In this document: one piece after another, positions 42,101 through 51,976 of the stretch
Layout of the letters: the number at the start of each line of letters is the position of its first letter
Position numbering within the stretch: the first letter of the stretch is position 1
Origin: DATBGS01 sp036557885
GTDB taxonomy: Bacteria > Chloroflexota > Ktedonobacteria > Ktedonobacterales > DATBGS01
NCBI GenBank assembly: GCA_036557885.1
Contig: DATBGS010000069.1
Coordinates: forward strand, 25,067 to 89,066
Reading direction: 5' to 3'
Length of the DNA stretch: 64,000 nucleotides
Program-made: the position numbers and the translations under genes
The notes under the pieces: generated by a model
Told to the model about the DNA's origin: nothing
What the model saw: the letters and a program-made list of their open reading frames with translations, nothing else
Databases searched by the model: none

Positions 42101-43747
42101 CTAATACGCGCCTTTGCCAGTAAGCGCCACTTTAACCGTCATGAACATGATTTTTAAATCGAGCCAGAGCGAATAGTTACGAATATAAAAGAGATCATCT
42201 TCGGTATGCAAGTGCATCGGGCGATCACTGCGCCCATTCACCTGCCACCAACCCGTAATCCCCTGCGGGACCATAAAGCGCCGATATTGCCAGGGCGCGT
42301 AGCGCGCCACCAGCCAGGGAAGCTCAGGGCGTGGCCCCACCAGACTCATATCGCCTTTGATCACATTGAGTAACTGCGGCAGTTCATCCAGACTGGTCTT
42401 GCGCAAAAAAGCGCCCACGCTGGTAATGCGCGGGTCGCGGCGGCGTTTATGAATCACCACGCCATCCTTTTGCTGCGCCATCTGCTGGGCACTGTTCTCA
42501 GCGCCGACCACCATCGTCCGAAATTTATACATGGTAAAGATGCGATGGTACTGCCCCACGCGCTTCTGCACAAAGAACGCTGGACCCGGCGAATCCAGAC
42601 GAATTGCCAGCGCAATCAGCAGCAGCAGTGGGCAGGCAAGAATCAGCAAAATGAAGGCGATAATAATATCAAAAACGCGCTTAATGCGCGCCTGCCAGCC
42701 CGTAATGGCGGCCTCATTGAGACTGATAAGCGGCAGCCCCCCAAAGTTCTCCACCGTCATCCTGGTGCTCAGTTCCAGGTAGTCTGGAATCATGCGAATC
42801 TGCACCGGATAGCGGTCCAGGTTGCGCACCAACTGCTCAGTCTGCTCGCGTTCTTGCCAGGGGAGCGTAATAATCACATCATCTATCTCGCGCTTGCGAA
42901 TAAGCATGGGAGCGGCATTCAGCTTGCCAAGCAGCGGAAGTGGGTCGGCTTCTGGGTCATCTTCGCTCACCAGATCACCGACCTCAGTATCGGAGACGCA
43001 GCCAATCAGCCGCAGGCCCGCGTCGGCATGCCGCCGCAGCATGCGGGCTGTTTCCAGCGCAACCGCCCCGCCGCCAATAATCAGCACCCGGCGCTGATAC
43101 CAGGAGCGCTGGCTGACCAGCGGCCAGAGCGCCAGACGCAGCAGCATCAACGCCGCGAGTTGCGCAATGACAAAGTAGACAAAGAGCAGGCGCGGCATTT
43201 CGCGGTTCGTAAAATACAGCGTTCCGCTAAAGATCACGGCGGAGGCCAGCGTCGCCCCAAGCACTCGCCTGGGGTTCAGAATACTATCGTGATAATGCGG
43301 GTCATAGACGCCAAAGGCATGCGCCACCACCAGCCAGATCACCAGGATTGAGACAATCGTAGAGGGAACCACCAGCACCGGGTTTTCCCCAAGCTGTCGG
43401 CCATATGGCAAGACCACGCGGGCTGCCTCAGCCAACTCCAGCACGCCAAACGTCACCAGCAAATCAATTGACAACAAGATATTGCTCAGGGTTCCTCGTC
43501 GCCAGCGGCGGCGCGCCGACGGGCGTCCATCCCGAAGAATCGCGGGTTGTGGCCCTGTCCAGGGATAGGTTTCCGAGGTGAGCGGGGGCAGAGACGATTC
43601 AAAAGGGGCAGGCGTACTTCCCGACAGCCCTCCCGAAGCCTCTACAGGTTGAGGTGCTGGACCTCCTTGTGGATCGCGCAGGATATTTTGCGGCCCACTG
43701 GATGGAGAGGACTCAGCCGGGCGCTTAAATTGGCGATCACCTATCAC
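42101..43747 (-). CDS. polyprenyl-phosphate sugar-1-phosphate transferase (priming enzyme)
   Basis: A 548-residue protein starting at a GTG (43747) with GGAGG six bases upstream. About 80 polar N-terminal residues are followed by four or five hydrophobic helices, a Rossmann-like middle region (VLIIGGGAVALETARMLRRHADAGLRLIG, quoted in part), and the C-terminal bacterial sugar transferase domain. That domain has KRVFDIIIAFILLILACPLLL, DSPGPAFFVQKRVGQ, MYKFRTM and TSLDELPQLLNVIKGDMSLVGPRPELP (quoted in part). Such WcaJ/WbaP-like enzymes transfer glucose- or galactose-1-phosphate to undecaprenyl phosphate, the first step in repeat-unit assembly. It is the first gene of the minus-strand operon. 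Confidence 0.9.
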   Translation of the reverse strand: MIGDRQFKRPAESSPSSGPQNILRDPQGGPAPQPVEASGGLSGSTPAPFESSLPPLTSETYPWTGPQPAILRDGRPSARRRWRRGTLSNILLSIDLLVTFGVLELAEAARVVLPYGRQLGENPVLVVPSTIVSILVIWLVVAHAFGVYDPHYHDSILNPRRVLGATLASAVIFSGTLYFTNREMPRLLFVYFVIAQLAALMLLRLALWPLVSQRSWYQRRVLIIGGGAVALETARMLRRHADAGLRLIGCVSDTEVGDLVSEDDPEADPLPLLGKLNAAPMLIRKREIDDVIITLPWQEREQTEQLVRNLDRYPVQIRMIPDYLELSTRMTVENFGGLPLISLNEAAITGWQARIKRVFDIIIAFILLILACPLLLLIALAIRLDSPGPAFFVQKRVGQYHRIFTMYKFRTMVVGAENSAQQMAQQKDGVVIHKRRRDPRITSVGAFLRKTSLDELPQLLNVIKGDMSLVGPRPELPWLVARYAPWQYRRFMVPQGITGWWQVNGRSDRPMHLHTEDDLFYIRNYSLWLDLKIMFMTVKVALTGKGAY

Positions 43748-44254
43748 AACGATCCTCCGTCAAGGAAAGTGTAGCTCAGCGCGCGCAATTGGTGTGGCTG
43801 ACCTAACAAATGAAGACATCTCTTCACATCACATATTGTACTTCCAGAGATAGGAGACACTACACGTGATTCTGGTTGCGAGACGCATGTCGCCATCCAT
43901 CGCGGGCTGGCCTGGTGTGCTCTGAGAGAGCGGACGGAAGAACATCGGCCTGGTAACTTGCTGCTGCTGAGATGGTACTTTCTGGTTTACTTGCATATCA
44001 CGTCTTCCGTGCGTGCTTGCCGGGCACGCGCCACGTTTGCGCAGGTGCTCGCGTGATCTGGCTGCCCAAACATCGCTGCTTCTTTACACATCTTCGCTTA
44101 CCTGAAACGATTTTGCAAGGGCAATCATCACATTATTCCTACTTCCTCTTTGCGCGGGTGTATTCTCTGGTATAATCAACAACGCTCTAGAGCCTGGTAG
44201 CCCTGTTGAACCAGGACGCCTCACCTACCATCATCTCCTGCTTGGGAGCATGCT
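43748..44254. promoter_or_regulatory. 507-bp divergent control region of the polysaccharide locus
   Basis: No convincing gene; the plus-strand frame at 43972-44175 has no ribosome site. Toward the plus strand, TATAAT at 44171-44176 is a perfect -10 box about 80 bases before the ligase-like gene, with only a weak CTTTGC (44148-44153) 17 bases upstream. Toward the minus strand, TACAAT (43840-43835) lies about 90 bases before the priming transferase start, without a clear -35. The region probably holds both divergent promoters and sites for extra regulators. Confidence 0.55.
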
Positions 44255-45862
44255 ATGTTTGCGCAGAAAATACAACCGGGTCAACGCTCATGGCTGGGAG
44301 CGCGCCTGGTTGAAGCAGGTTTTATCGTTTGTGGCCTTCTCCTCTTCTACTGGCCGCATCCCCCGGTTGGCTCACTGCTGGTGCTGCTTGTCCTGATTGC
44401 GCTGGCCTGGTTTCGTCTGGAGATCGCCATTGCGCTCCTGCCGCTGGCCTTCCCCTACGATGGGCTGCACGACGGCATCCCCTTTGGCGCCAGCGGCTCT
44501 CCTTCCTTCCTGCTCACCGAGATCGGCGTCATCGTCTGCCTGGGCGTGGCCCTCGCGCGTCACGCCGTGTTTCCCGTCGAGCGCCAGGAAACGCTGCGCT
44601 GGATACGCTCAGCGTGGAAACGGTCACGCTTCTTCGTCATGCCAGCCGCGTTACTGGCTGTTGGTGCCGGGCTGGCATTGCTGAGCGCGCGTGATCGGCA
44701 CGAAAGCCTGCGTGCCTACCGCGAAGAGATTATCGAGCCGCTGCTCTACGCGCTGCTGTTTCTCCGCTATCTCCAAACACGCACTGATCTTACCCGCACC
44801 GTCAGCGCTTTTCTCCTTTCCACTGTGATTGCCTCCTTTACCGGCATCATTCAAGGCGTCTTCAAGCTAAGCAACTATGTAGTCTTTACCGCAGTAGACG
44901 CACTGCGCGTGCCAGGGCCGTATGGCAGCCCAAACAACCTGGGCTTCGCCATCGAGCGCGCGCTTCCGCTGCTGCTCGCGCTGGGGTGCATTGGCCTGTT
45001 CCGCCGTCACAGCGCCGACGAACCCAGCCAGCCTTCCCCCTGGCGCGACCCCTTGCGCTGGGTGTGCCTGGCCGCCACCATCCCGCTCTTTTGGGCGCTG
45101 TATTGGACCAGTTCGCGTGGCGCTGAGTTGGCGGTCCTGGCAATCATCGTGCTGCTTTTCATCTTTGAGGCCCAGCGCCTGATCGCTGTCGTCCCCGTAC
45201 TGCTCCTGGGCGCAGCGGGCGGCTTTCTCTTTCGCTCCCGCCTGCTCCAGCTATTTAACGAAGGCCACCAGGGCACCGTCTCTGAGCGCTTCATCTACTG
45301 GAAAGCCGCGCTGCTCATCATTCGCGACCACTTTTTCCTGGGCACCGGCCCGGCCAGCTTCCGCCTGCTCTACAATGTTCGCTCACCCGATTACCCACAC
45401 GGCGGGGATGATTCTTACGCGCTCAAGGCCCTGGATGGTCAGACCTTCCCGCTGACGTTTGATCCCGGCATTTCGCACCCCCACAACATCCTGCTCGACT
45501 TCTGGATTAGCTCTGGCCTGTTGGGGCTGGCGGCGCTGCTCTGGCTGCTGGGCGCCTTTACCACCAGAAGTATTCGCCTCTACCGACTGTGTGCTGGCGT
45601 GAAGTGTGGCGCACTCTTCCAGCGCCTGCTGGTGGGCATTGCCGGTGGAATGCTCACGATGCTTATTCACGGCATGGTAGATAATTCCTATTTCCTGCCA
45701 GACCTCGCGTTCATCTTCTGGTTCTTCATCGGGGTCGTCCTCGTCGTAGATCGCCTGGTCGTTGACGCGCATGCTCTGGCACAGCCTAAAAGCACTCCAG
45801 AGATAGCCGCGTCCTCCAACGATCAGGAACAGCCATCACAGGCGCCAGCGCCGCTCATATGA
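44255..45862 (+). CDS. O-antigen ligase/polymerase-like membrane protein, B
   Basis: A 535-residue protein with about 11 hydrophobic segments. The diagnostic loop is FFLGTGPASFRLLYN followed by HPHNILLDFWISSGLLGLAALLWLLG (quoted in part), with the conserved H-x-x-L pattern of the Wzy_C family. A second conserved part near the middle is TSSRGAELAVLAIIVLL. The ATG at 44255 has GGGAG about eight bases upstream. The C-terminal 30 residues are polar. It is divergent from the main operon, which encodes another protein of this family; one could polymerise the glycan and the other attach it to the cell surface (inference). Confidence 0.85.
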   Translation: MFAQKIQPGQRSWLGARLVEAGFIVCGLLLFYWPHPPVGSLLVLLVLIALAWFRLEIAIALLPLAFPYDGLHDGIPFGASGSPSFLLTEIGVIVCLGVALARHAVFPVERQETLRWIRSAWKRSRFFVMPAALLAVGAGLALLSARDRHESLRAYREEIIEPLLYALLFLRYLQTRTDLTRTVSAFLLSTVIASFTGIIQGVFKLSNYVVFTAVDALRVPGPYGSPNNLGFAIERALPLLLALGCIGLFRRHSADEPSQPSPWRDPLRWVCLAATIPLFWALYWTSSRGAELAVLAIIVLLFIFEAQRLIAVVPVLLLGAAGGFLFRSRLLQLFNEGHQGTVSERFIYWKAALLIIRDHFFLGTGPASFRLLYNVRSPDYPHGGDDSYALKALDGQTFPLTFDPGISHPHNILLDFWISSGLLGLAALLWLLGAFTTRSIRLYRLCAGVKCGALFQRLLVGIAGGMLTMLIHGMVDNSYFLPDLAFIFWFFIGVVLVVDRLVVDAHALAQPKSTPEIAASSNDQEQPSQAPAPLI

Positions 45863-45922
45863 GGATTCGGACGTTTGAGGATTCCCGCGTTTCTCTCGCA
45901 CCACGCTCGAAAGGACAGCCGC

Positions 45923-46834
45923 ATGAGCGAGTTGATCGAAACGATCAAATTAGGCAAAAGCATTGCGAAAAACCTGGCAATGGGCAACAGCGCGGTGGTT
46001 TCGCTCTATCAACGCCGTCGCGGGCAGCAAGGCTACAGCGCCGACAAAGATCAGGTAGACTATCCCCTGGGCGTCTTCCGCAAGCACGCCACCGCCCTTG
46101 CCCCACTGCGCGAAAGCGGACTACACGGGACAGATGTGCTGGAGATTGGCCCAGGAGGGAATGTTGGCGTCAGCCTGCTGATGCTGCTGGCCGGAGCCAA
46201 AAGCGCAACCTGCCTGGATGTCATGCCCTGGATTCAAGGCAGCGGCCCGGATGCGCTCTATCCGGCCCTGGTGGAAGCAGCCGCCCAGGAACCAGAAACC
46301 TATCTGGTCGCCCCAGCCCTGCGCGAGCGAGCGCGTACAGAACCAGAAGCCGTCGCGCGTGAACTGCTAGAGCGTATCACCTATCTCTGCCCGATGGATA
46401 TTGCCACCACCACCCTGCCCGATGCCTCCCAGGACGTTATCTTTTCTCACGCCTGTTTTGAGCATTTTGGCGACCCCGCTGGCTCTATCGCGCAAATTGC
46501 GCGCTTGCTGCGTCCTGGCGGTGTCACCAGCCATCAGGTAGACCTGCGTGACCACCGCGACTTCAGCCATCCGCTGGAGTTTCTGCGTTACGGCGAAAGC
46601 GTCTGGCACCTGGCAAACTCCAACCGGCCCAGTGGGGTGCGCAATCGCTGGCGTGCCCCGGAATATCGCGTGGCGTTTGAGCAGCGCGGCCTGGAGGTCG
46701 TCGCGCTCCACGCAACGGACACGACCACCGTTACCGAGGAGATGCGCCACAAGTTTCACGCGCATTTCCAGGCAATGCGCCTGGAAGACCTGGCTATTAT
46801 TGGTATCTTGCTCGTGGCGCGTAAACGCTCATAA
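45923..46834 (+). CDS. class I SAM-dependent methyltransferase
   Basis: About 303 residues from the ATG at 45923 (AAGGA nine bases upstream); a TTG at 45875 would add 16 residues. The SAM-binding region is DVLEIGPGGNVGVSLLML, followed by DVIFSHACFEHFGDP and IARLLRPGGVTSHQVDLRDH. It has an N-terminal helix of about 40 residues and a C-terminal extension with AHFQAMRLEDLAIIGILLVA. The gene follows the ligase-like gene by 60 bases and likely shares its transcript. The position suggests methylation of a surface sugar, but a small-molecule target cannot be excluded. Confidence 0.85.
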   Translation: MSELIETIKLGKSIAKNLAMGNSAVVSLYQRRRGQQGYSADKDQVDYPLGVFRKHATALAPLRESGLHGTDVLEIGPGGNVGVSLLMLLAGAKSATCLDVMPWIQGSGPDALYPALVEAAAQEPETYLVAPALRERARTEPEAVARELLERITYLCPMDIATTTLPDASQDVIFSHACFEHFGDPAGSIAQIARLLRPGGVTSHQVDLRDHRDFSHPLEFLRYGESVWHLANSNRPSGVRNRWRAPEYRVAFEQRGLEVVALHATDTTTVTEEMRHKFHAHFQAMRLEDLAIIGILLVARKRS

Positions 46835-46859
46835 TGTTGTTTTTGGCAAGTCAACACTT

Positions 46860-46906
46860 CGTCTTAACCCGCGTAGGCGGGTTTAGTGGCCGTAGGCCCA
46901 TAGGCG
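46860..46906 (-). repeat. dispersed structured repeat, copy 1 (reverse orientation)
   Basis: Read on the minus strand, this segment matches the repeats at 54397 and 56479: a stem AACCCGC-GTAG-GCGGGTT (cognate to AGCCCGC/GCGGGCT in the other copies), then a TTTAGTGGCCGTAGGCCC part cognate to the GGCC-TTC-GGCC stem. The differences inside the main stem are paired changes that keep pairing. It lies in the spacer before nuoA. Confidence 0.7.
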
Positions 46907-46914
46907 CGGCGGTG

Positions 46915-46937
46915 CCCCCGTTCTTCACGGGGGTTTT
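46915..46937 (+). terminator. rho-independent terminator before the nuo operon
   Basis: CCCCCG (46915-46920) and CGGGGG (46928-46933) pair around TTCTTCA and are followed directly by TTTT. It insulates the nuo operon from the methyltransferase gene upstream. Confidence 0.75.
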
Positions 46938-46973
46938 AACCGCCAGCCAACTTACTGCTTATCGTCTGGCTAT

Positions 46974-47002
46974 TTGACGGGCGTGGAGGCGTGTGCTACT
47001 AT
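46974..47002 (+). promoter_or_regulatory. promoter of the nuo operon
   Basis: TTGACG (46974-46979) and TACTAT (46997-47002) are separated by 17 bases, a good vegetative promoter pair, just after the terminator and about 100 bases upstream of nuoA. The leader of about 95 bases has no recognised riboswitch. No other strong promoter was seen within the operon. Confidence 0.75.
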
Positions 47003-47106
47003 TTTGATGAAACTTTTTACAAAACATGTAATGAGCATGTATTCACATCAGGCCAGCGCGTTTCATACTGACAGGCACGCCTGTTCTGGCCGCAAAGGAA
47101 TTGGAA

Positions 47107-47472
47107 ATGTTACCTTTTCCTCCCTATCTTCCCATCTTTATCTTGATCGGGTTGGCTGTCGCCTTTGCCATTCTGGTCACGATTATTACCTTTATTGTCG
47201 GCCCCAAGAAGCCCTCTCCCGCAAAACTGGCCCCCTATGAATGCGGCATTCAGGAGATTGAACCGCCCCGGCGCCGCTTTCCGGTCAAGTATCTGGTGAC
47301 AGGTATGCTCTTCATCATCTTCGACGTCGAGGTGGCATCGTTTTATCCGTTCGCGGTCCTGCTTAAGAGCGACCTGAAAGTCTTTGGGCTGATTGAACTG
47401 GTTATTTTCCTGGCAATCCTCCTGGTTGCCTATGTCTACGTCTGGCGCAAGGGAGCCTTCCAATGGGAGTAA
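47107..47472 (+). CDS. nuoA: NADH-quinone oxidoreductase subunit A
   Basis: A 121-residue membrane subunit with three transmembrane helices. The family signature is complete: KLAPYECGI near residue 42, then PVKYLVTGMLFIIFDVEVASFYPFAV, including the FDVE loop that contributes to the quinone-coupled proton path. The ATG at 47107 is chosen because AAAGGAA lies six bases upstream; a TTG two codons earlier is less likely. It overlaps nuoB by ten bases. It begins a complete cluster in the order A-B-C-D-E-F-G-H-I-J-K-L-M-N. Confidence 0.95.
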   Translation: MLPFPPYLPIFILIGLAVAFAILVTIITFIVGPKKPSPAKLAPYECGIQEIEPPRRRFPVKYLVTGMLFIIFDVEVASFYPFAVLLKSDLKVFGLIELVIFLAILLVAYVYVWRKGAFQWE

Positions 47473-48062
47473 ATGAGAACCCCACCAACCCCTGGGAGCC
47501 AGTACAAACCATCTCGAATGCTCAAACGCCCCGCCTGGAGCGGGGCGTACCACTGGATTCGGGAAGTGGTATCTTGCTGACTCAAGTCAATAAAGTGCTC
47601 AACTGGGGACGCAGTTCTTCGCTCTGGCCCGCCTCGTTTGGCCTGGCCTGCTGCGCCATCGAGATGATGGCAACCAGCGCCTCGCGCTTTGATCTGGCAC
47701 GCTTTGGCGCCGAGGTCTATCGCGCCAGCCCGCGCCAGGCCGATCTGATGATCGTGGCCGGACGCTGCTCAGTCAAGATGGCGCCAGTGATCCGGCAAAT
47801 CTACGACCAGATGCCCGACCCCAAATGGGTGATCTCAATGGGCGCCTGCGCTTCCTGCGGCGGCGTCTTTAATAATTATGCCATTGTGCAGGGCGTGGAT
47901 AAGATCATTCCGGTAGATATTTTTATCCCCGGCTGCCCGCCCACCCCTGATATGTTGCTCTATGGCATCATGCAACTACAAGAGAAGATTCGCAAAGGCA
48001 TTCCCAATCCGCCCGACCCCATGAAGGTTGGCGCGGTCAAGAGCCTGGGCAGCGAGAATTAA
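47463..48062 (+). CDS. nuoB: NADH-quinone oxidoreductase subunit B
   Basis: A 199-residue peripheral-arm subunit that carries the terminal 4Fe-4S cluster N2, next to the quinone site. The ligands are Cys63 and Cys64 (GLACCAIEMM), Cys129 (GACASCGG) and Cys158 (IPGCPP). The N terminus is longer than usual and contains residues 22-29 (TPRLERGV) coded by a GC-rich palindrome (47526-47548), apparently an in-frame repeat insertion before the first conserved helix. The ATG overlaps the nuoA end, with GGGAG about seven bases upstream. Confidence 0.95.
   Translation: MGVNENPTNPWEPVQTISNAQTPRLERGVPLDSGSGILLTQVNKVLNWGRSSSLWPASFGLACCAIEMMATSASRFDLARFGAEVYRASPRQADLMIVAGRCSVKMAPVIRQIYDQMPDPKWVISMGACASCGGVFNNYAIVQGVDKIIPVDIFIPGCPPTPDMLLYGIMQLQEKIRKGIPNPPDPMKVGAVKSLGSEN
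47526..47548 (+). repeat. palindromic element inside the nuoB N-terminal codons
   Basis: ACGCCCCG and CGGGGCGT form a perfect 8-bp stem around CCTGGAG. It lies in frame and codes for TPRLERGV in the poorly conserved N terminus of NuoB. Its look matches intergenic REP-type hairpins rather than coding constraint. Confidence 0.6.
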
Positions 48063-48074
48063 GAAAGTAAACGC

Positions 48075-48704
48075 ATGGCCGAACAGCTATCGAAACTGGC
48101 CGCAAAGACCGTTGAGGTGGTGCGAGAGAGATTTGGCGAGGCGGTGCTGGAGGTGGTGGAGCATCGTGGCGAAACCACCATCCTTCTCCCCCCGGACAAG
48201 CTCCCCGCCGTCTCCAGGTATCTACGCGACCACCCAACATTGCACTATGATTCAATGGCCGATCTTACCGCCGTAGACTGGCTGGAGCGCGTCCCACGCT
48301 ATGATGTCGTCTATCACCTGCTTTCGGTGCAGACGCGCGCCGTGATTCGTCTCAAGACGCGCGTGGGCCAGCCCGAAGAAGAACTCCCTGCGGTGCCAAG
48401 CATTACAGGCATCTGGCCCAGCGCCAACTGGTTTGAGCGCGAAGTCTATGATCTCTTTGGCATCAACTTTACCGGCCATCCCGACCTGCGGCGCATCCTC
48501 ATGCCGGAAGACTGGACCAGCCACCCACTGCGCAAGGACTACCCGCTGACCGGCATCGAACTGCCTGAGCCGCACTGGGGCGGGCAGGTCGCCCTGAACC
48601 AGCCCTTGCCCCCCGGCACCGGACGCCAGACAATTCGCGTATTACAAAGCCGCCCGCAAACTCCGCCCCGGCCCAAGCCAGAGCCAGGCGAGCCAGCCAG
48701 GTAA
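48075..48704 (+). CDS. nuoC: NADH-quinone oxidoreductase subunit C
   Basis: A 209-residue, 30-kDa-type subunit of the peripheral arm. Conserved parts are YDVVYHLLSVQTRAVIRLK, PAVPSITGIWPSANWFEREVYDLFGINFTGHPDLRRILMPEDW (quoted in part) and the signature HPLRKDYPLTG. NuoC has no cofactor and helps shape the interface with NuoD. The C terminus is a short Pro/Glu-rich tail (QTPPRPKPEPGEPAR). It lies 12 bases after nuoB and is separate from nuoD, unlike the nuoCD fusion of enterobacteria. Confidence 0.95.
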   Translation: MAEQLSKLAAKTVEVVRERFGEAVLEVVEHRGETTILLPPDKLPAVSRYLRDHPTLHYDSMADLTAVDWLERVPRYDVVYHLLSVQTRAVIRLKTRVGQPEEELPAVPSITGIWPSANWFEREVYDLFGINFTGHPDLRRILMPEDWTSHPLRKDYPLTGIELPEPHWGGQVALNQPLPPGTGRQTIRVLQSRPQTPPRPKPEPGEPAR

Positions 48705-48765
48705 AGCGGACAGCAGACTACCAGCTTAGGCTGGCACAAAGCTGGCGGATAAGGATAAAGAACGT

Positions 48766-50001
48766 ATGCAGCTTGAACAGAAAAAAGACCTACCCATTAC
48801 GGAAAGCGTCAAGGTTGACGAGAGCACCCGTGTGGACACGATGACAATCAACATGGGTCCGCAGCACCCCTCCACACATGGGGTCTTGCGGCTCATCCTC
48901 ACCCTGGAGGGCGAAACCGTCGTCAGGGCGGTGCCGGATATTGGCTACCTGCACACCGGCATTGAAAAGACCGCCGAATCCAAAAGCTATTTTCAGTCAC
49001 TCGTCGTCACTGATCGCATGGATTATCTCGCGCCGCTTTCCAACAACCTTGGCTACTCGCTGGCGGTGGAAAAGCTCCTGGGAGTTGAGGACGACATTCC
49101 AGCCAAAGCCATCTACGCCCGCGTCTTGCTCGTCGAACTTCAGCGCATCGCCAGCCATCTTGTCTGGCTGGGCACCAGCGCCATTGACCTGGGCGCGCAG
49201 AGCGTCTTTCTCTACTGCTTCCGCGAGCGCGAACTCATTCTGGACATCTTCGAGCTGGTTTCTGGCGTGCGCCTGATGACCAGCTACATCATGCCCGGCG
49301 GCCTCCAGGCCGATCTGCCTCCCGGCTTTGATGAGCAAGTCCAGGCGTTTATAGACCTCTTCCCAGAGCGCCTGCGCGAATATCACGGCCTGCTCACCAA
49401 CAACCAGATCTGGCTGGAGCGCACCAAAGGCATCGCGCCCATTAGTGCCAAGGATGCCATCGCGCTTGGCTGCACCGGGCCAGTGCTGCGCGGCAGCGGT
49501 GTGGCCTGGGACGTGCGCAAAATGTTTCCCTATTCCGGCTACGAGCAATTTGCGTTTGACATTCCTGTTGGCAGCAACGGCGATGTCTATGATCGCTATC
49601 TGGTGCGCATGCTGGAGATGGAAGAAAGCCTCAAAATTGTGAAACAAGCGCTGGAAGGCATGCCCACCGGCCCCTATCAGGTCAGCGACCACAAGATTGT
49701 GCCGCCGCCCAAGTGGGCCGTCTCAACCAATATGGAGGCGCTGATCCATCACTTTAAGCTCTACACCGAAGGCTACCGCCCACCGGCAGGCGAAGTCTAT
49801 GTACGCATTGAATCGCCCAAAGGCGAGCTAGGTTACTATCTGGTCAGTGATGGCACCGCGCGCCCCTACCGCATGCACGTGCGCGCGCCCTCCTTTGGCA
49901 ACCTGGAAGGGCTGCCCAAAATGGTTGAGGGGCAACTGCTTTCAGATGTTATCGCGGCCATCGGTAGTATTGATATTGTGCTGGGTGAGGTGGACCGGTG
50001 A
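48766..50001 (+). CDS. nuoD: NADH-quinone oxidoreductase subunit D
   Basis: A 411-residue, 49-kDa-type subunit that forms most of the quinone-binding cavity with NuoB. Signatures are TINMGPQHPSTHGVLRLILTLEGE, with the quinone-site His in HPSTHG, then DIGYLHTGIEKTAE and YLAPLSNNLGYSLAVEKLL, and a C-terminal LPKMVEGQLLSDVIAAIGSIDIVLGEVDR (quoted in part). As in all NuoD proteins, the hydrogenase metal cysteines are absent. ATG 48766 follows GGATAAGGATAAAGAACG. The 61-base spacer after nuoC has a small CCAGC/GCTGG hairpin. Confidence 0.95.
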   Translation: MQLEQKKDLPITESVKVDESTRVDTMTINMGPQHPSTHGVLRLILTLEGETVVRAVPDIGYLHTGIEKTAESKSYFQSLVVTDRMDYLAPLSNNLGYSLAVEKLLGVEDDIPAKAIYARVLLVELQRIASHLVWLGTSAIDLGAQSVFLYCFRERELILDIFELVSGVRLMTSYIMPGGLQADLPPGFDEQVQAFIDLFPERLREYHGLLTNNQIWLERTKGIAPISAKDAIALGCTGPVLRGSGVAWDVRKMFPYSGYEQFAFDIPVGSNGDVYDRYLVRMLEMEESLKIVKQALEGMPTGPYQVSDHKIVPPPKWAVSTNMEALIHHFKLYTEGYRPPAGEVYVRIESPKGELGYYLVSDGTARPYRMHVRAPSFGNLEGLPKMVEGQLLSDVIAAIGSIDIVLGEVDR

Positions 50002-50052
50002 GCAAACATGGGTATCTGGCCGCCACTGACCTGGCAAGAGAGGGGGTAGAGC

Positions 50053-50664
50053 GTGGTATCTGATGAAGCCAAACAACGCATGCGCGCAGTGGCAGCGCAT
50101 TACCCAACGCTGCGCTCTGCTATCTTGCCCGCGCTGCATATCGCGCAAAGTGAAGAAGGCTACCTCACGCAGGACGCGCTGGAATCAGTGGCCGAAGCGC
50201 TGCGCCTCAACCCGGACGAGGTAAAAAGCGTCGCCACATTCTATACGATGTTCTTTAAGGAACAGCCGGGCAAGCGCGTCATCAAGGTTTGCACCAGCAT
50301 CTCGTGTTATCTGCGCGGCTGCGACCAACTGATGACGCATCTGGAGGAGCGCCTGGGCATCAAGCGCGGCGAAACCACGCCCGACGGACGCTTTACCCTG
50401 CTTACCACGGAGTGCCTGGCTTCCTGCGGCACAGCGCCGGTATTGCAAGTCAACGACGAATTTGTCGAAAACGTCACCCCGGAGAGCGCAGATACCTTGC
50501 TAAAAGAACTCAACCAGGAGATAGACAGCGGCCTGCCACCGCGCAGGCAGGGCCAGCCAAACGGGGCAGCAGCGACAGGAAACGTGGGGGCCAGGCCCGC
50601 AAAATCGGACAAAGCAGGCAAGCCCGCAAAATCGGCCCCTGCCAGCGGCAAGCGGAGCGAATAA
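50053..50664 (+). CDS. nuoE: NADH-quinone oxidoreductase subunit E
   Basis: A 203-residue, 24-kDa-type subunit with a thioredoxin-like fold and the 2Fe-2S cluster N1a. Its ligands are Cys80 and Cys85 (CTSISC) plus Cys121 and Cys125 (CLASC). It starts at a GTG, chosen because AGGGGG lies six bases upstream. The last 40 residues form a Lys/Ala/Pro-rich tail (KSDKAGKPAKSAPASGKRS) that contains an imperfect 14-base direct repeat (CCCGCAAAATCGG); such a tail is not in most NuoE proteins. NuoE and NuoF being present shows that NADH is the electron donor. Confidence 0.94.
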   Translation: MVSDEAKQRMRAVAAHYPTLRSAILPALHIAQSEEGYLTQDALESVAEALRLNPDEVKSVATFYTMFFKEQPGKRVIKVCTSISCYLRGCDQLMTHLEERLGIKRGETTPDGRFTLLTTECLASCGTAPVLQVNDEFVENVTPESADTLLKELNQEIDSGLPPRRQGQPNGAAATGNVGARPAKSDKAGKPAKSAPASGKRSE

Positions 50665-50668
50665 AACA

Positions 50669-51976
<1,308 letters not shown>

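Noticed and set aside
43972..44175. 67-codon open frame in the divergent region
   Set aside because: No ribosome site, no recognisable product, and it overlaps the likely -10 box of the plus-strand promoter.
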